64,000 nt of DNA from contig NZ_FMZI01000010.1 in the NCBI RefSeq assembly GCF_900101505.1, positions 124,001 to 188,000 of the forward strand, written 5' to 3'. Below the pieces are notes generated by a model that ran no database searches, was not told the DNA's origin, and saw only the letters and a list, made by a program, of their open reading frames with translations. This stretch comes from Antarctobacter albus. GTDB lineage: Bacteria > Pseudomonadota > Alphaproteobacteria > Rhodobacterales > Rhodobacteraceae. The position numbers and the translations under genes were made by a program. Shown one piece after another: positions 7,967-15,955 of the stretch (positions within the stretch are counted from its first letter, which is position 1; every line of letters begins with the position of its first letter).

Positions 7967-8689
7967 TCAGACGAAGAACTGGGCGCCGTTGGCCGAGATG
8001 GTCGAGCCGTTGATGAAACCCGCGTCGTCGGAGGCCAGGAAGGTCACGCAGCGCGCGATTTCCTCGGGCTCGCCCAGGCGGCCGGCGGGGATTTGCGCGA
8101 TGATGCTTTCACGCACCTTTTCCGGCACGGCCATGACCATTTCGGTCGCGATATAGCCCGGGCAGATCGCGTTGGCGGTGATGCCCTTGCGCGCGCCTTC
8201 CTGGGCCAGCGACTTGATGATGCCGAGGTCGCCCGCCTTGGTGGCGGCATAGTTGACCTGGCCCATCTGGCCCTTCTGGCCGTTGATCGAGGAGATCACG
8301 ATGATCCGGCCAAAGCCGCGGTCGCGCATGCCCGGCCAGATCGGGTGCACGGTGTTGAAGACGCCGGTGAGGTTGGTGTCGATCACCTCGTTCCACATCT
8401 CGGGGGTCATCTTGTGGAAGGCCGCGTCGCGCGTGATGCCGGCATTGGCCACGACCACGTCGATGGGGCCAAGATCGGCCTCGACCTGTGCCAGCCCGGC
8501 TTTCGAGGCCTCGTAGTCGGCCACGTTCCACTTGTAGGTCTTGATGCCGGTGGCCTCGGTGAAGGCGGCGGCCTTCTCGTCGTTGCCGGCATAGGTCGCT
8601 GCGACCTCGTAGCCTTCGGCCTTCAGGGCCTTGGAAATGGCTTCGCCGATGCCGCGGCTGCCGCCGGTGACGAGTGCTACACGTGCCAT
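7967..8689 (-). CDS. phbB: Acetoacetyl-CoA reductase (PHB synthesis)
   Basis: NADPH-dependent short-chain dehydrogenase reducing acetoacetyl-CoA to (R)-3-hydroxybutyryl-CoA, the second step of polyhydroxybutyrate synthesis. The Rossmann motif is TGGSRGIG (residues 8-15), the structural NAG motif is NAGITRD, and the catalytic Ser-Tyr-Lys are in VISSINGQKGQMGQVNYAATKAG. Length 240 aa is exact for PhbB. ATG 8689 has GGAGGAACCCCA in front. Lies 188 bp downstream of phbA in the same direction, but phbA has its own terminator and phbB its own operator-like repeats, so the two appear to be separately transcribed. Confidence 0.96.
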   Translation of the reverse strand: MARVALVTGGSRGIGEAISKALKAEGYEVAATYAGNDEKAAAFTEATGIKTYKWNVADYEASKAGLAQVEADLGPIDVVVANAGITRDAAFHKMTPEMWNEVIDTNLTGVFNTVHPIWPGMRDRGFGRIIVISSINGQKGQMGQVNYAATKAGDLGIIKSLAQEGARKGITANAICPGYIATEMVMAVPEKVRESIIAQIPAGRLGEPEEIARCVTFLASDDAGFINGSTISANGAQFFV

Positions 8690-8719
8690 TGGGGTTCCTC
8701 CAGTTTTCTGTCCGTGTCT

Positions 8720-8765
8720 GGTAACTTTGTTACCGTGAGATTTTTTGATGAGCAACAATGTTACT
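8720..8765 (-). promoter_or_regulatory. Two operator-like inverted repeats upstream of phbB
   Basis: A perfect inverted repeat GGTAAC-N3-GTTACC lies at 8720-8734, and a related imperfect one, AGCAAC-N3-GTTACT, at 8751-8765. Their centres are 31 bp apart, three helical turns. They sit 30-75 bp upstream of the phbB start, between the phbA terminator and the phbB Shine-Dalgarno. They look like a dimer-binding operator; the cognate regulator is not identifiable here. Confidence 0.5.
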
Positions 8766-8827
8766 CAGCTTTTCGGGTCGTTTGGCGCGACCTCTTGTCC
8801 GGCCCGGGATATGCCCGAACCCTCCCC

Positions 8828-8857
8828 ACAAAAAAGGGGGCGCCATTGGCGCCCCCG
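8828..8857 (-). terminator. Rho-independent terminator of phbA
   Basis: Arms GGGGGCGCC (8836-8844) and GGCGCCCCC (8848-8856) with a 3-nt loop; on the reverse strand a run of seven T follows. It separates phbA from phbB. Confidence 0.9.
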
Positions 8858-8877
8858 ATATGCCGTGTACCGCTGGG

Positions 8878-10053
8878 TTACGGACGCTCCACGCAGAGCG
8901 CGACGCCCATGCCGCCGCCGATGCAGAGCGTGGCGAGGCCCTTCTTGGCGTTGCGGCGCTTCATCTCGAACAGCAGCGTGTTCAGGACGCGCGCGCCGGA
9001 GGCACCGATCGGGTGACCGATAGCGATGGCGCCGCCGTTCACGTTCACGATGGCCGGATCCCAGCCCATGTCCTTGTTCACCGCGCAGGCCTGCGCGGCA
9101 AAGGCTTCGTTGGCCTCGACCAGGTCCAGGTCCTCGACCTTCCAGCCGGCCTTTTCCAGCGCCTTGCGCGAGGCGTGAATCGGGCCCACGCCCATGATCG
9201 ACGGGTCGAGCCCGGCGGTCGCGTAGGAGGCGATGCGGGCCAGCGGTTCGATGCCGCGCTTTTCGGCCTCGTCGGCGGACATCAGAAGGGCACCGGCGGC
9301 GCCGTCGTTCAGGCCGCTTGCGTTGGCCGCAGTGACCGAGCCGTCCTTGGTGAAGGCCGGGCGCAGCTTCTGCATGGCCTCGATGGTGGCGCCGTGGCGG
9401 ATGTACTCGTCCTTGTCGACCACGATGTCGCCCTTGCGGGTCTTGACGGTGAAGGCCACGACCTCGTCGTCGAACTTGCCGGCCTTCTGGGCGGCCTCTG
9501 CCTTGTTCTGCGAGGCGACGGCGAATTCATCCTGCATGTCGCGGGTGATCTGCCACTGGTCGGCCACGTTCTCGGCGGTCTGGCCCATGTGGTAGCCGTT
9601 GAAGGCATCCCAGAGGCCGTCGCGGATCATCGTGTCGATGTATTTCATGTCGCCCATCTTGTGACCGGCACGCAGGTGCGCGGCATGGGGCGACAGCGTC
9701 ATGTTTTCCTGGCCACCGGCGCAGACGATCGAGGCATCGCCCAGCATGATATGCTGTGCACCCAGCGCAACCGCACGCAGGCCCGAGCCGCAGACCTGGT
9801 TGATGCCCCAGGCCGCCGATTCCTTGGGCAGGCCGGCGTTGATATGTGCCTGGCGGGCAGGGTTCTGGCCCTGCGCCGCGGTCAGCACCTGGCCGAGGAT
9901 CGTTTCGGAAACATCCTCCTTGGCGATGCCGGCGCGATCGACCAGCGCTTCCAGGACGGCTGCGCCCAGGTCATGTGCCGGGGTGTTGGCAAAGGAACCG
10001 CCAAAGCTGCCGACGGCCGTCCGGGCAGCGCTTGCGATAACGACGTTGGTCAT
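8878..10053 (-). CDS. phbA: Acetyl-CoA C-acetyltransferase (beta-ketothiolase)
   Basis: Biosynthetic thiolase condensing two acetyl-CoA to acetoacetyl-CoA, first step of PHB synthesis. The nucleophilic Cys is in [17 protein letters not shown], the catalytic His in [17 protein letters not shown], and the second Cys in LCIGGGMG near the C terminus. Length 391 aa is normal. ATG 10053 begins [19 protein letters not shown], the standard thiolase N terminus, with GGAGG upstream. Upstream 10054-10264 (about 210 bp) carries no gene I can support and probably holds the promoter. Confidence 0.96.
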   Translation of the reverse strand: MTNVVIASAARTAVGSFGGSFANTPAHDLGAAVLEALVDRAGIAKEDVSETILGQVLTAAQGQNPARQAHINAGLPKESAAWGINQVCGSGLRAVALGAQHIMLGDASIVCAGGQENMTLSPHAAHLRAGHKMGDMKYIDTMIRDGLWDAFNGYHMGQTAENVADQWQITRDMQDEFAVASQNKAEAAQKAGKFDDEVVAFTVKTRKGDIVVDKDEYIRHGATIEAMQKLRPAFTKDGSVTAANASGLNDGAAGALLMSADEAEKRGIEPLARIASYATAGLDPSIMGVGPIHASRKALEKAGWKVEDLDLVEANEAFAAQACAVNKDMGWDPAIVNVNGGAIAIGHPIGASGARVLNTLLFEMKRRNAKKGLATLCIGGGMGVALCVERP

Positions 10054-10264
10054 ATGTAGTCCTCCAGGCAAGCGGGTGCATCAGGTCAAGACGCGGCCCC
10101 ACCGGTTGCGGGTCCTTCTCTTCCTCGCTTGTCGGCTAGGGAGATAGCCGAAGTGGCGAACCATAAGAACCGGACAGGGTGTCTCAGCCCGAAGATGCAT
10201 GGCGGAGAGGCCGGTTGTCCATGCCTTATGTGCCGCAACGTTAGTGGGAAAAGGTGCCGTCGCG

Positions 10265-11092
10265 TCAGCCGACGCGGCGCGCGGCGTCTTCGCGGCGCCA
10301 GGGCGGGCGCACGCTGGGCGCGGCAAAGAGATATCCCTGGAGGCAGTCGATCCCCAGCGCGGCCAGGCAGTCGGCGTCTTCATGCGATTCGACCATCTCG
10401 GCGACGGTGAACATGTCGAACTGTTCGGCGATCTTCACCATCGCACCAACAAGCACCTGGTTGTCCGGATCTGTGGCGATGCCCTGGCAGAACTGGCCGT
10501 CGATCTTGAGGACGTCAAAGCGGAAGTCCTTGAAGTGGCGCAGGGCGGTGTAGCCGGCACCGAAGTCGTCGATGGCAAAGGAGATGCCGCGGCGCTGCAG
10601 GTCATCCATGAAGCTGACCACCAGTTCCGGCACCAGCATGGCAGAGCTTTCGGTGATCTCCAGGATCAGCCGTTCAGCAATGGTCGGATCCTGGTCGAGG
10701 CCGCGATGGAGCGTGCGCATCCATTTCTTGTAGCCGATGGAGCGTGCGGACATGTTGATGGAAAGGCGCAGGCCGGGCACGCGGCCGAGCTCGGCCAGTC
10801 CCTTTTCCAGCGCGATACAGTCCAGCATGCGCCCGTATTCGGTATCCTCGACCGTGTCGATGAAGTCGGTTGCCGGAATGATCCGCCCGGTTTCGTCGAG
10901 AACGCGGATCAGCCCCTCGTAAAAGGCGACGCGCCCCCGTGTCTGGGCCTGCATCACGGGCTGGAAGGCCAGCATGACCTGACGATGCTGGATCGACCGC
11001 CGGACCATGTCCATCACGGATGCGTCGCGGGTTTTTACCGCATGGTCCAGCGCGTTGCGCGCCGCGTGTTCATCTGCTGCCGGTTTCGCCAC
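10265..11092 (-). CDS. EAL-domain cyclic-di-GMP phosphodiesterase
   Basis: A stand-alone EAL domain with no GGDEF partner. Conserved elements are all present: FYEGLIR (the signature is EGL rather than EAL), RLSINMS, LEITE, FAIDDFGAGYT, LKIDG, VAEMVE and LQGYLFAAP. These include the metal-binding Glu/Asn/Glu/Asp residues and the DDFG loop, so hydrolysis of c-di-GMP to pGpG is plausible. GTG at 11092 was chosen: GGAGG precedes it and it gives a 275-aa protein; the longer open frame upstream overlaps the rpsD promoter. Probably cytosolic; the N-terminal 45 residues have no domain I recognise. Confidence 0.85.
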   Translation of the reverse strand: MAKPAADEHAARNALDHAVKTRDASVMDMVRRSIQHRQVMLAFQPVMQAQTRGRVAFYEGLIRVLDETGRIIPATDFIDTVEDTEYGRMLDCIALEKGLAELGRVPGLRLSINMSARSIGYKKWMRTLHRGLDQDPTIAERLILEITESSAMLVPELVVSFMDDLQRRGISFAIDDFGAGYTALRHFKDFRFDVLKIDGQFCQGIATDPDNQVLVGAMVKIAEQFDMFTVAEMVESHEDADCLAALGIDCLQGYLFAAPSVRPPWRREDAARRVG

Positions 11093-11197
11093 TTCCGCCT
11101 CCGTGCCGTGGTCTTGCCCAATTTGACTCCCGAGGTGTAAAGCAAATGTTAATGTTCCCCTTTGGTTCAAATTGTCCGGACCCGACAGGCAGCGCGC

Positions 11198-11225
11198 TTG
11201 ACACGCCCCCCGGAGCCTGTATAAG
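11198..11225 (+). promoter_or_regulatory. Strong sigma-70 promoter for rpsD
   Basis: TTGACA (11198-11203) and TATAAG (11220-11225) are separated by 16 bp and lie about 105 bp upstream of the rpsD start. The leader between may carry translational control, as ribosomal protein S4 is known to autoregulate in other bacteria, but I see no convincing S4-type pseudoknot. Confidence 0.75.
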
Positions 11226-11331
11226 CGCGCGCTCATTGGTGTTGGTGGCCCTCGCAAGGGGATCCCTGTCACTCCGGCCAAATCCGGGGAGAGGACAACG
11301 CCCTTCGAAAACCTGACGAAGGAGATCAGCC

Positions 11332-11952
11332 GTGACAAAACGCACGACTGCCAAGTACAAGATCGACCGCCGCATGGGCGAAAACATCTGGGGCCGCCCC
11401 AAGTCGCCGGTGAACCGCCGCGAATACGGCCCCGGCCAGCACGGTCAGCGCCGCAAGCAGAAAATGTCCGACTTCGGCCTGCAGCTTCGCGCCAAGCAGA
11501 AGCTCAAAGGCTATTACGGCGACCTGACCGAAAAGCAGTTCCGCCGCATCTACGCCGAAGCCGAGCGTGTGAAGGGCGACACCGGTGAAAACCTCATCGG
11601 CCTGCTCGAGCGTCGCCTGGACGCCGTCGTCTACCGCGCCAAGTTCGTGCCGACCGTCTTTGCTGCCCGCCAGTTCGTCAACCACGGCCACGTCCTGGTG
11701 AACGGCAAGCGCGTGAACATCCCCTCGTACCGCGTCCAGGAAGGCGACGTGATCGAGGTTCGCGAGAAATCCAAGCAGATGGCTGCGCTTCTGGAAGCGA
11801 CCCAACTGCCCGAGCGTGACGTGCCCGACTACATCGAGGCCGACCACTCGAAGATGACCGCCACCTTCGTCCGCACCCCGCAGCTGGGCGACGTGCCCTA
11901 CGCCGTGGTGATGGAACCGAACCTGGTCATCGAATTCTACGCTCAGAACTGA
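11332..11952 (+). CDS. rpsD: 30S ribosomal protein S4
   Basis: Primary 16S rRNA-binding protein that nucleates small-subunit assembly. The 206-aa sequence begins [21 protein letters not shown] and contains the S4 RNA-binding domain around residues 95-155 ([39 protein letters not shown]). GTG start at 11332 is preceded by AAGGAGA. Monocistronic, with its own promoter and a strong terminator. Confidence 0.98.
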   Translation: MTKRTTAKYKIDRRMGENIWGRPKSPVNRREYGPGQHGQRRKQKMSDFGLQLRAKQKLKGYYGDLTEKQFRRIYAEAERVKGDTGENLIGLLERRLDAVVYRAKFVPTVFAARQFVNHGHVLVNGKRVNIPSYRVQEGDVIEVREKSKQMAALLEATQLPERDVPDYIEADHSKMTATFVRTPQLGDVPYAVVMEPNLVIEFYAQN

Positions 11953-11992
11953 GTGCGCGCGGACCGCGGGTCCGCCGCCATGCAAGATCGCG

Positions 11993-12020
11993 AAAGGCCG
12001 CCCTTATGGGCGGCCTTTTC
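11993..12020 (+). terminator. Rho-independent terminator of rpsD
   Basis: Arms AAAGGCCGCCC and GGGCGGCCTTTT with a TTAT loop followed by TC, 40 bp after the rpsD stop. Confidence 0.92.
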
Positions 12021-12114
12021 TGCTTTGTGGAACTGGTCGGGCTTGGCTGCGCGCGGAAAATGGGCTGGGATGGACACAGGACGGGCCGGTGGCCGATTGC
12101 GGAGGATGCCGAGG

Positions 12115-12675
12115 ATGATACGGACGGGATGGATGCTGGCGCTGCTCTTGCTGGCCTGGCCGCTGCAGGGCGCGGCGCAGATGGCGGGGCACGGTATGGG
12201 GCTGCATCACGGTGCGGGCGGCGCCGGACATGATGAGATCAACATGCCGGGCCTGCGCGGGCTGGATGCCACGCCGGAGGAAAGCGCCGAACTGGCGGTG
12301 ATGTTCCGCAATTTCGACAAGATCGAGCGCCGGGTGGACAACCTGCCCGACGGGATTCGCACCGTGACCTTTTCGGACGATCCTGAGGTGATGCAGGTGC
12401 TGGTCAGCCACGTCGCCGGGATGATTGCCCGGGTCGAAGAAGGGCGCGATCCGCAGGTCTTCATCCAGAGCCCGACGCTGGACATCTTCTTTGCGCGCCG
12501 GGACGAGATCGAAACCGAGATCGAGGTCACGCAAGAAGGGATTGTCGTGGTCCAGACCTCACATGCGCCGGAGATCGTCACGGCGCTGCAGGTGCATGCG
12601 GCCGAGGTTTCGGACATGGCCGACCGTGGCATGGCGGCGGTGCACGAGATGATGATGCGCCGGGCGGGCAACTGA
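12115..12675 (+). CDS. Hypothetical exported protein
   Basis: A 186-aa protein with a clear signal peptide (MIRTGWMLALLLLAWPLQGAAQ) and a His/Gly-rich stretch just after it (MAGHGMGLHHGAGGAGHDE). The mature part is helical and ends MAAVHEMMMRR; I do not recognise the family. ATG 12115 has GGAGG 9 bp upstream; ATG 12106 is too close to that site. The His/Met-rich N terminus could bind metal, which is only a guess. Convergent with the DUF1127 gene. Confidence 0.7.
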   Translation: MIRTGWMLALLLLAWPLQGAAQMAGHGMGLHHGAGGAGHDEINMPGLRGLDATPEESAELAVMFRNFDKIERRVDNLPDGIRTVTFSDDPEVMQVLVSHVAGMIARVEEGRDPQVFIQSPTLDIFFARRDEIETEIEVTQEGIVVVQTSHAPEIVTALQVHAAEVSDMADRGMAAVHEMMMRRAGN

Positions 12676-12688
12676 ACGTCCCGAAATA

Positions 12689-12723
12689 ATGACGCCGCGC
12701 CCGGTTCGGGGCGCGGCGGTCAT
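12689..12723. terminator. Hairpin between two convergent genes
   Basis: ATGACGCCGCGCCC pairs with GGGCGCGGCGGTCAT apart from one bulged G. There is no T-tract on the + strand; on the reverse strand it is followed by ATTATTT, so it probably mainly ends the DUF1127 transcript. Confidence 0.5.
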
Positions 12724-12760
12724 CAGAAGCCAGGCGGGTGATCGCCTGCGGTCTGTGCGA

Positions 12761-12976
12761 TCAGATGTAAAAGCTGTCGCGGAAGACGTGACGCACGATG
12801 TCGGTGCGTTCGATACCCAGTTTTTCCAGCTGTGCGTCGGACATGCTGTTCAGGCGTTCGATTTCCTTGACGCGGCTGTTGGCCTCGGAGATGCGGACCA
12901 GGAAGTTGAAGATGCCTTCGAAAAAGCCGGTGAAGAAATTGCCGCCGTGGGCGGTGGTGGTTTGCACATGTGCCAT
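12761..12976 (-). CDS. DUF1127 (YjiS-like) small protein
   Basis: A 71-aa protein starting MAHVQTTTAHGG, with a hydrophobic-aromatic centre (FFTGFFEGIFNFLVRISEAN) and the DUF1127 signature RVKEIERLNSMSDAQLEKLGIERTDI. In related alphaproteobacteria such arginine-rich DUF1127 proteins act in RNA turnover and stress or phosphate responses. That role is by family analogy only, though the phn locus begins 255 bp away, divergently. The 12977-13231 region between them holds the candidate phnC control elements. Confidence 0.85.
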   Translation of the reverse strand: MAHVQTTTAHGGNFFTGFFEGIFNFLVRISEANSRVKEIERLNSMSDAQLEKLGIERTDIVRHVFRDSFYI

Positions 12977-13149
12977 TTCAGGACCCTTCGTTGCAGTGAT
13001 CGGGTTCCCCCCCTTGGCCATCAACCTAGGTTTTGCTGCGCTGCAGCGCCAGAGATTTGCATGCATAGCCGCCTGTAAACAAATGCATGGCTGGTCAATG
13101 GCGGGTTAATCCGCCCTGCCACGATGCTGCCGCTGCGTAATCAGGGTGG

Positions 13150-13178
13150 CGTCACAAAAGTTTTGTGCGTTCGTCACG
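13150..13178 (+). promoter_or_regulatory. Candidate Pho box upstream of phnC
   Basis: CGTCAC occurs at 13150-13155 and again at 13172-13177, exactly 22 bp (two 11-bp PhoB repeat periods) apart, with A/T-rich sequence between them. The arrangement resembles a degenerate PhoB site built of 7-bp direct repeats with 4-bp spacers (consensus CTGTCAT). The same stretch contains the palindrome ACAAAAGTTTTGT. It is 54-82 bp upstream of the phnC start. Confidence 0.4.
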
Positions 13179-13231
13179 GAACGGACAAGGCATCGCCTTA
13201 GCACGCCCCCTCAGACACGAGGGGGTGCTGC

Positions 13232-14038
13232 GTGCTACGCATCGAACAGTTGACCAAGCGCTTTGGCGCCAATGCTGCCGTGGACAACGTCAGCTTTACC
13301 ATCGACAAATCCGCGATGATCGGCGTCATCGGGGCCTCGGGCGCCGGCAAGTCGACATTGCTGCGGATGATCAACCGCCTTGCCGATGCAAGCGAGGGCA
13401 CAATCGCCTTTCAGGGGCGTGACGTGACCCGGCTGACCGGCAGTGCCCGGCGCAAGTGGCAATCCGAATGCGCCATGATCTTTCAGCAGTTCAACCTGGT
13501 GCCGCGCATGGACGTGGTGTCGAACGTGCTGCACGGGACGCTGAACCGGCGGTCGACATTTTCGACGCTGTTCAACCTCTACCCGACCGAAGACATCCAC
13601 ACGGCGATCGAGATCCTCGACCGTCTGGGCATCGCCGATCACGCGCCGAAACGGGCCGAGGCCCTGTCCGGCGGCCAGCAACAGCGCGTCGCCATCGCCC
13701 GGGCCCTGATGCAGGACCCGCAAATCATCCTGGCGGACGAACCCATCGCCTCGCTCGACCCGATGAACGCCCAGATCGTCATGGATGCGCTGCGCCGCAT
13801 CCACGAGGAAGACGGCCGCATGGTCATCGCCAACCTGCACACGCTGGATACCGCGCGGCGCTATTGCGACCGGGTGATCGGCATGCGCCGGGGCCGCGTC
13901 GTCTTTGACGGCACGCCGGATCAGCTGACCACGGGTGTCGCGCGCGACATCTACGGCGCCGGGGCCGAGTTTTCCGAGGCGGCGACCTCTACCGACATCA
14001 ATGCTCTGGCGGAGGCGCGACACGCCGTCACCGCCTGA
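13232..14038 (+). CDS. phnC: Phosphonate ABC transporter, ATP-binding protein
   Basis: ATPase of the PhnCDE phosphonate importer, 268 aa, acting at the inner face of the membrane. Walker A is GASGAGKST (residues 35-43), ABC signature [15 protein letters not shown], Walker B IILADEP, and the switch His is in VIANLHTLD, the last typical of PhnC. GTG start follows GAGGGGG. First gene of phnC-D-E1-E2 plus acetyltransferase. Confidence 0.95.
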   Translation: MLRIEQLTKRFGANAAVDNVSFTIDKSAMIGVIGASGAGKSTLLRMINRLADASEGTIAFQGRDVTRLTGSARRKWQSECAMIFQQFNLVPRMDVVSNVLHGTLNRRSTFSTLFNLYPTEDIHTAIEILDRLGIADHAPKRAEALSGGQQQRVAIARALMQDPQIILADEPIASLDPMNAQIVMDALRRIHEEDGRMVIANLHTLDTARRYCDRVIGMRRGRVVFDGTPDQLTTGVARDIYGAGAEFSEAATSTDINALAEARHAVTA

Positions 14039-14103
14039 GCCCCACAGGTTTTCATCCCCCCGGTCAGTGGTTGGCAGGGGCCATTCAACAAAAGAGGAAG
14101 ACG

Positions 14104-15009
14104 ATGAAAAAGCTCCTTGCAGCTCTTGCAGCAACCACCGCCCTGGCCGCACCGGCAATGGCACAGGAAATCACTGAATTCCGCATCGGCATCCTGGGCG
14201 GCGACAACGTCCAGAGCCGTCTGAACAACTACCAGTGCTTCGCCGACTACATCGCCGAAGAGCTGAACGTCGAGGTCAAGCTGTTCACGCCCGCCGACTA
14301 CAACGGCGTGATCCAGGGCTTCCTGGGCGGCACCCTGGACCTGGCGTGGTTCGGCGCCTCCTCCTACGCCGCCCTGCACCTGCAGGATCCGTCGGCCGGT
14401 GAGCCCATCGCCGTCAAGACCAACCTGGACGGGTCGTACAGCTACCACTCGATCGGTTTTGCCCGCAAGGACAGCGGCATCACCTCGGTCGAGGGTCTCG
14501 AAGGCAAGGTCTTCGGCTTTGGCGACCCGAACTCGACCTCGGGCTACCTGATCCCCTCCGTCGAAATCCCCGCCCAGTACGACGTCACGATGGAGTCGGG
14601 TGACTTCTTCGGCGAGGTCAAGTTCACCGGCGGCCACGAGCAGACCATCGTCGCGGTCTACAACGGCGACATCGACGCCGGCGTGACCTGGGCCGACGGC
14701 CTGGGCAACTGGGAAGACGGCTACAACTCGGGCGCGCTGCGCCGCGCCGTGGACAACGGCCTGGTCGACATGAACGAGCTGGTCCAGATCTGGCAGTCCA
14801 AGCCGATCCCGGAAGGCCCCGTGACCATCCGCGAGGCCCTGCCCGCCGACGTCAAGGAAAAGGTCACCGCCCTGGTCCTGGGTCTCTACGAGAAAGACCA
14901 GGAATGCGCCTACAACGTGGCTTTCGGTGAAACCGCCGGTTTCTTCCCGATCACCCACGAGGCCTATGAGACCATCATCGAGGTCCGCAAGAAGAAGATC
15001 GACGGCTGA
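14104..15009 (+). CDS. phnD: Phosphonate-binding periplasmic protein
   Basis: Substrate-binding protein of the phosphonate ABC importer, 301 aa. A signal peptide (MKKLLAALAATTALAAPAMA) is followed by the PhnD fold, with EFRIGILGGDN at the start, DYIAEELNVEVKLFTPADYNG, LAWFGASSYAAL and the Ser/Thr-rich GDPNSTSGYLIPS that binds the phosphonate oxygens in E. coli PhnD. ATG 14104 has AAGAGGAAGACG in front. Codon use here is strongly biased to C-ending codons, as in highly expressed genes of this window (rpsA, rpsD), pointing to high expression on induction. Confidence 0.95.
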   Translation: MKKLLAALAATTALAAPAMAQEITEFRIGILGGDNVQSRLNNYQCFADYIAEELNVEVKLFTPADYNGVIQGFLGGTLDLAWFGASSYAALHLQDPSAGEPIAVKTNLDGSYSYHSIGFARKDSGITSVEGLEGKVFGFGDPNSTSGYLIPSVEIPAQYDVTMESGDFFGEVKFTGGHEQTIVAVYNGDIDAGVTWADGLGNWEDGYNSGALRRAVDNGLVDMNELVQIWQSKPIPEGPVTIREALPADVKEKVTALVLGLYEKDQECAYNVAFGETAGFFPITHEAYETIIEVRKKKIDG

Positions 15010-15085
15010 TCGCCCTTTCGATCTGACAAAGGCACAGGACCCCGCCCCCTTTCCCTGGCGGGGTTCCCACATGAAGGCAGGGCAG

Positions 15086-15955
15086 ATGACAGACATGACG
15101 CAGGGCGGTGCGCCGCTTGCCGCGACGCAGGACAGTTACATGGCGATGGTGCGCCAGAAACGGCTGTACAGCGGGATTGCCATATTGGTCTTCGTTGTCC
15201 TGCTGGTTTCCGGCTTTCGTGTCGCGAACGACCGCAATGCCGGGGGGTTCTTCGACGGTATCCACCGGATCTTCGACTTTCCCGCCGACGTGGTGGGCGA
15301 GGCCTGGGAAAAGCGCGCCGACTTGGCGGGCCTGCTGTGGAAATACCTGCCCGACCTGATCGAGACGCTGAACATCGCCGCAGTGGCGACGCTGCTGGGC
15401 GCGGCGCTGGGGCTGGTGCTGTCGCTCTTGTCCACGCGTGGCATGGCACGCTGGCCGGTGCTGATCCCGCTGTTCCGCCGCATCATGGACGTGACCCGCG
15501 CGCTGCCCGAAATCGTGGTGGCGCTGGTGCTGATCTACATGCTGGGCGGCGGCCCGATCCCGGCGATGATCGCCATCGCGCTGCACACTGCGGGCGCCCT
15601 GGGCAAGCTCTATTCCGAGGTGAACGAGAATGCAGACCTGAAACCCGTGGACGGGCTGACCTCTGTCGGCGCCACCTGGAGCCAGAAGATGCTGCTGGGG
15701 GTCATGCCACAGGTGGCGCCCAATTATCTCAGCTACGGCCTGCTGCGGTTCGAGATCAACATCCGCGCCTCGGCCATCCTGGGCTTTGTCGGCGCGGGCG
15801 GCATCGGCTACGAGCTGCGCAACTCGATGGCCTGGGGGCCGGGCCGCTTTGACGAGGCGGCGGCGATCTTCATCCTGCTCTTTGTCACCATTGTCGTGGT
15901 CGACCAACTGTCGTCCAGCCTGCGCAACCGTCTGAGCGAAGGGGCGAAACAATGA
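15086..15955 (+). CDS. phnE: Phosphonate ABC transporter permease PhnE, first subunit
   Basis: Inner-membrane permease, about 289 aa, with one N-terminal TM (YSGIAILVFVVLLVSGF) and a five-TM binding-protein-dependent permease core. The EAA-like coupling loop is LKPVDGLTSVGATWSQKMLLGVMP, followed by RASAILGFVGAGGIGYEL. I used ATG 15086 with AGGGCAG upstream; ATG 15071 in frame would add five residues. Its TGA overlaps the ATG of the second permease gene. Confidence 0.93.
   Translation: MTDMTQGGAPLAATQDSYMAMVRQKRLYSGIAILVFVVLLVSGFRVANDRNAGGFFDGIHRIFDFPADVVGEAWEKRADLAGLLWKYLPDLIETLNIAAVATLLGAALGLVLSLLSTRGMARWPVLIPLFRRIMDVTRALPEIVVALVLIYMLGGGPIPAMIAIALHTAGALGKLYSEVNENADLKPVDGLTSVGATWSQKMLLGVMPQVAPNYLSYGLLRFEINIRASAILGFVGAGGIGYELRNSMAWGPGRFDEAAAIFILLFVTIVVVDQLSSSLRNRLSEGAKQ

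Noticed and set aside
11093-11338. Longer N terminus for the EAL protein
   Set aside because: It would overlap the rpsD promoter and start. The GTG at 11092 has GGAGG upstream and gives the expected domain layout.
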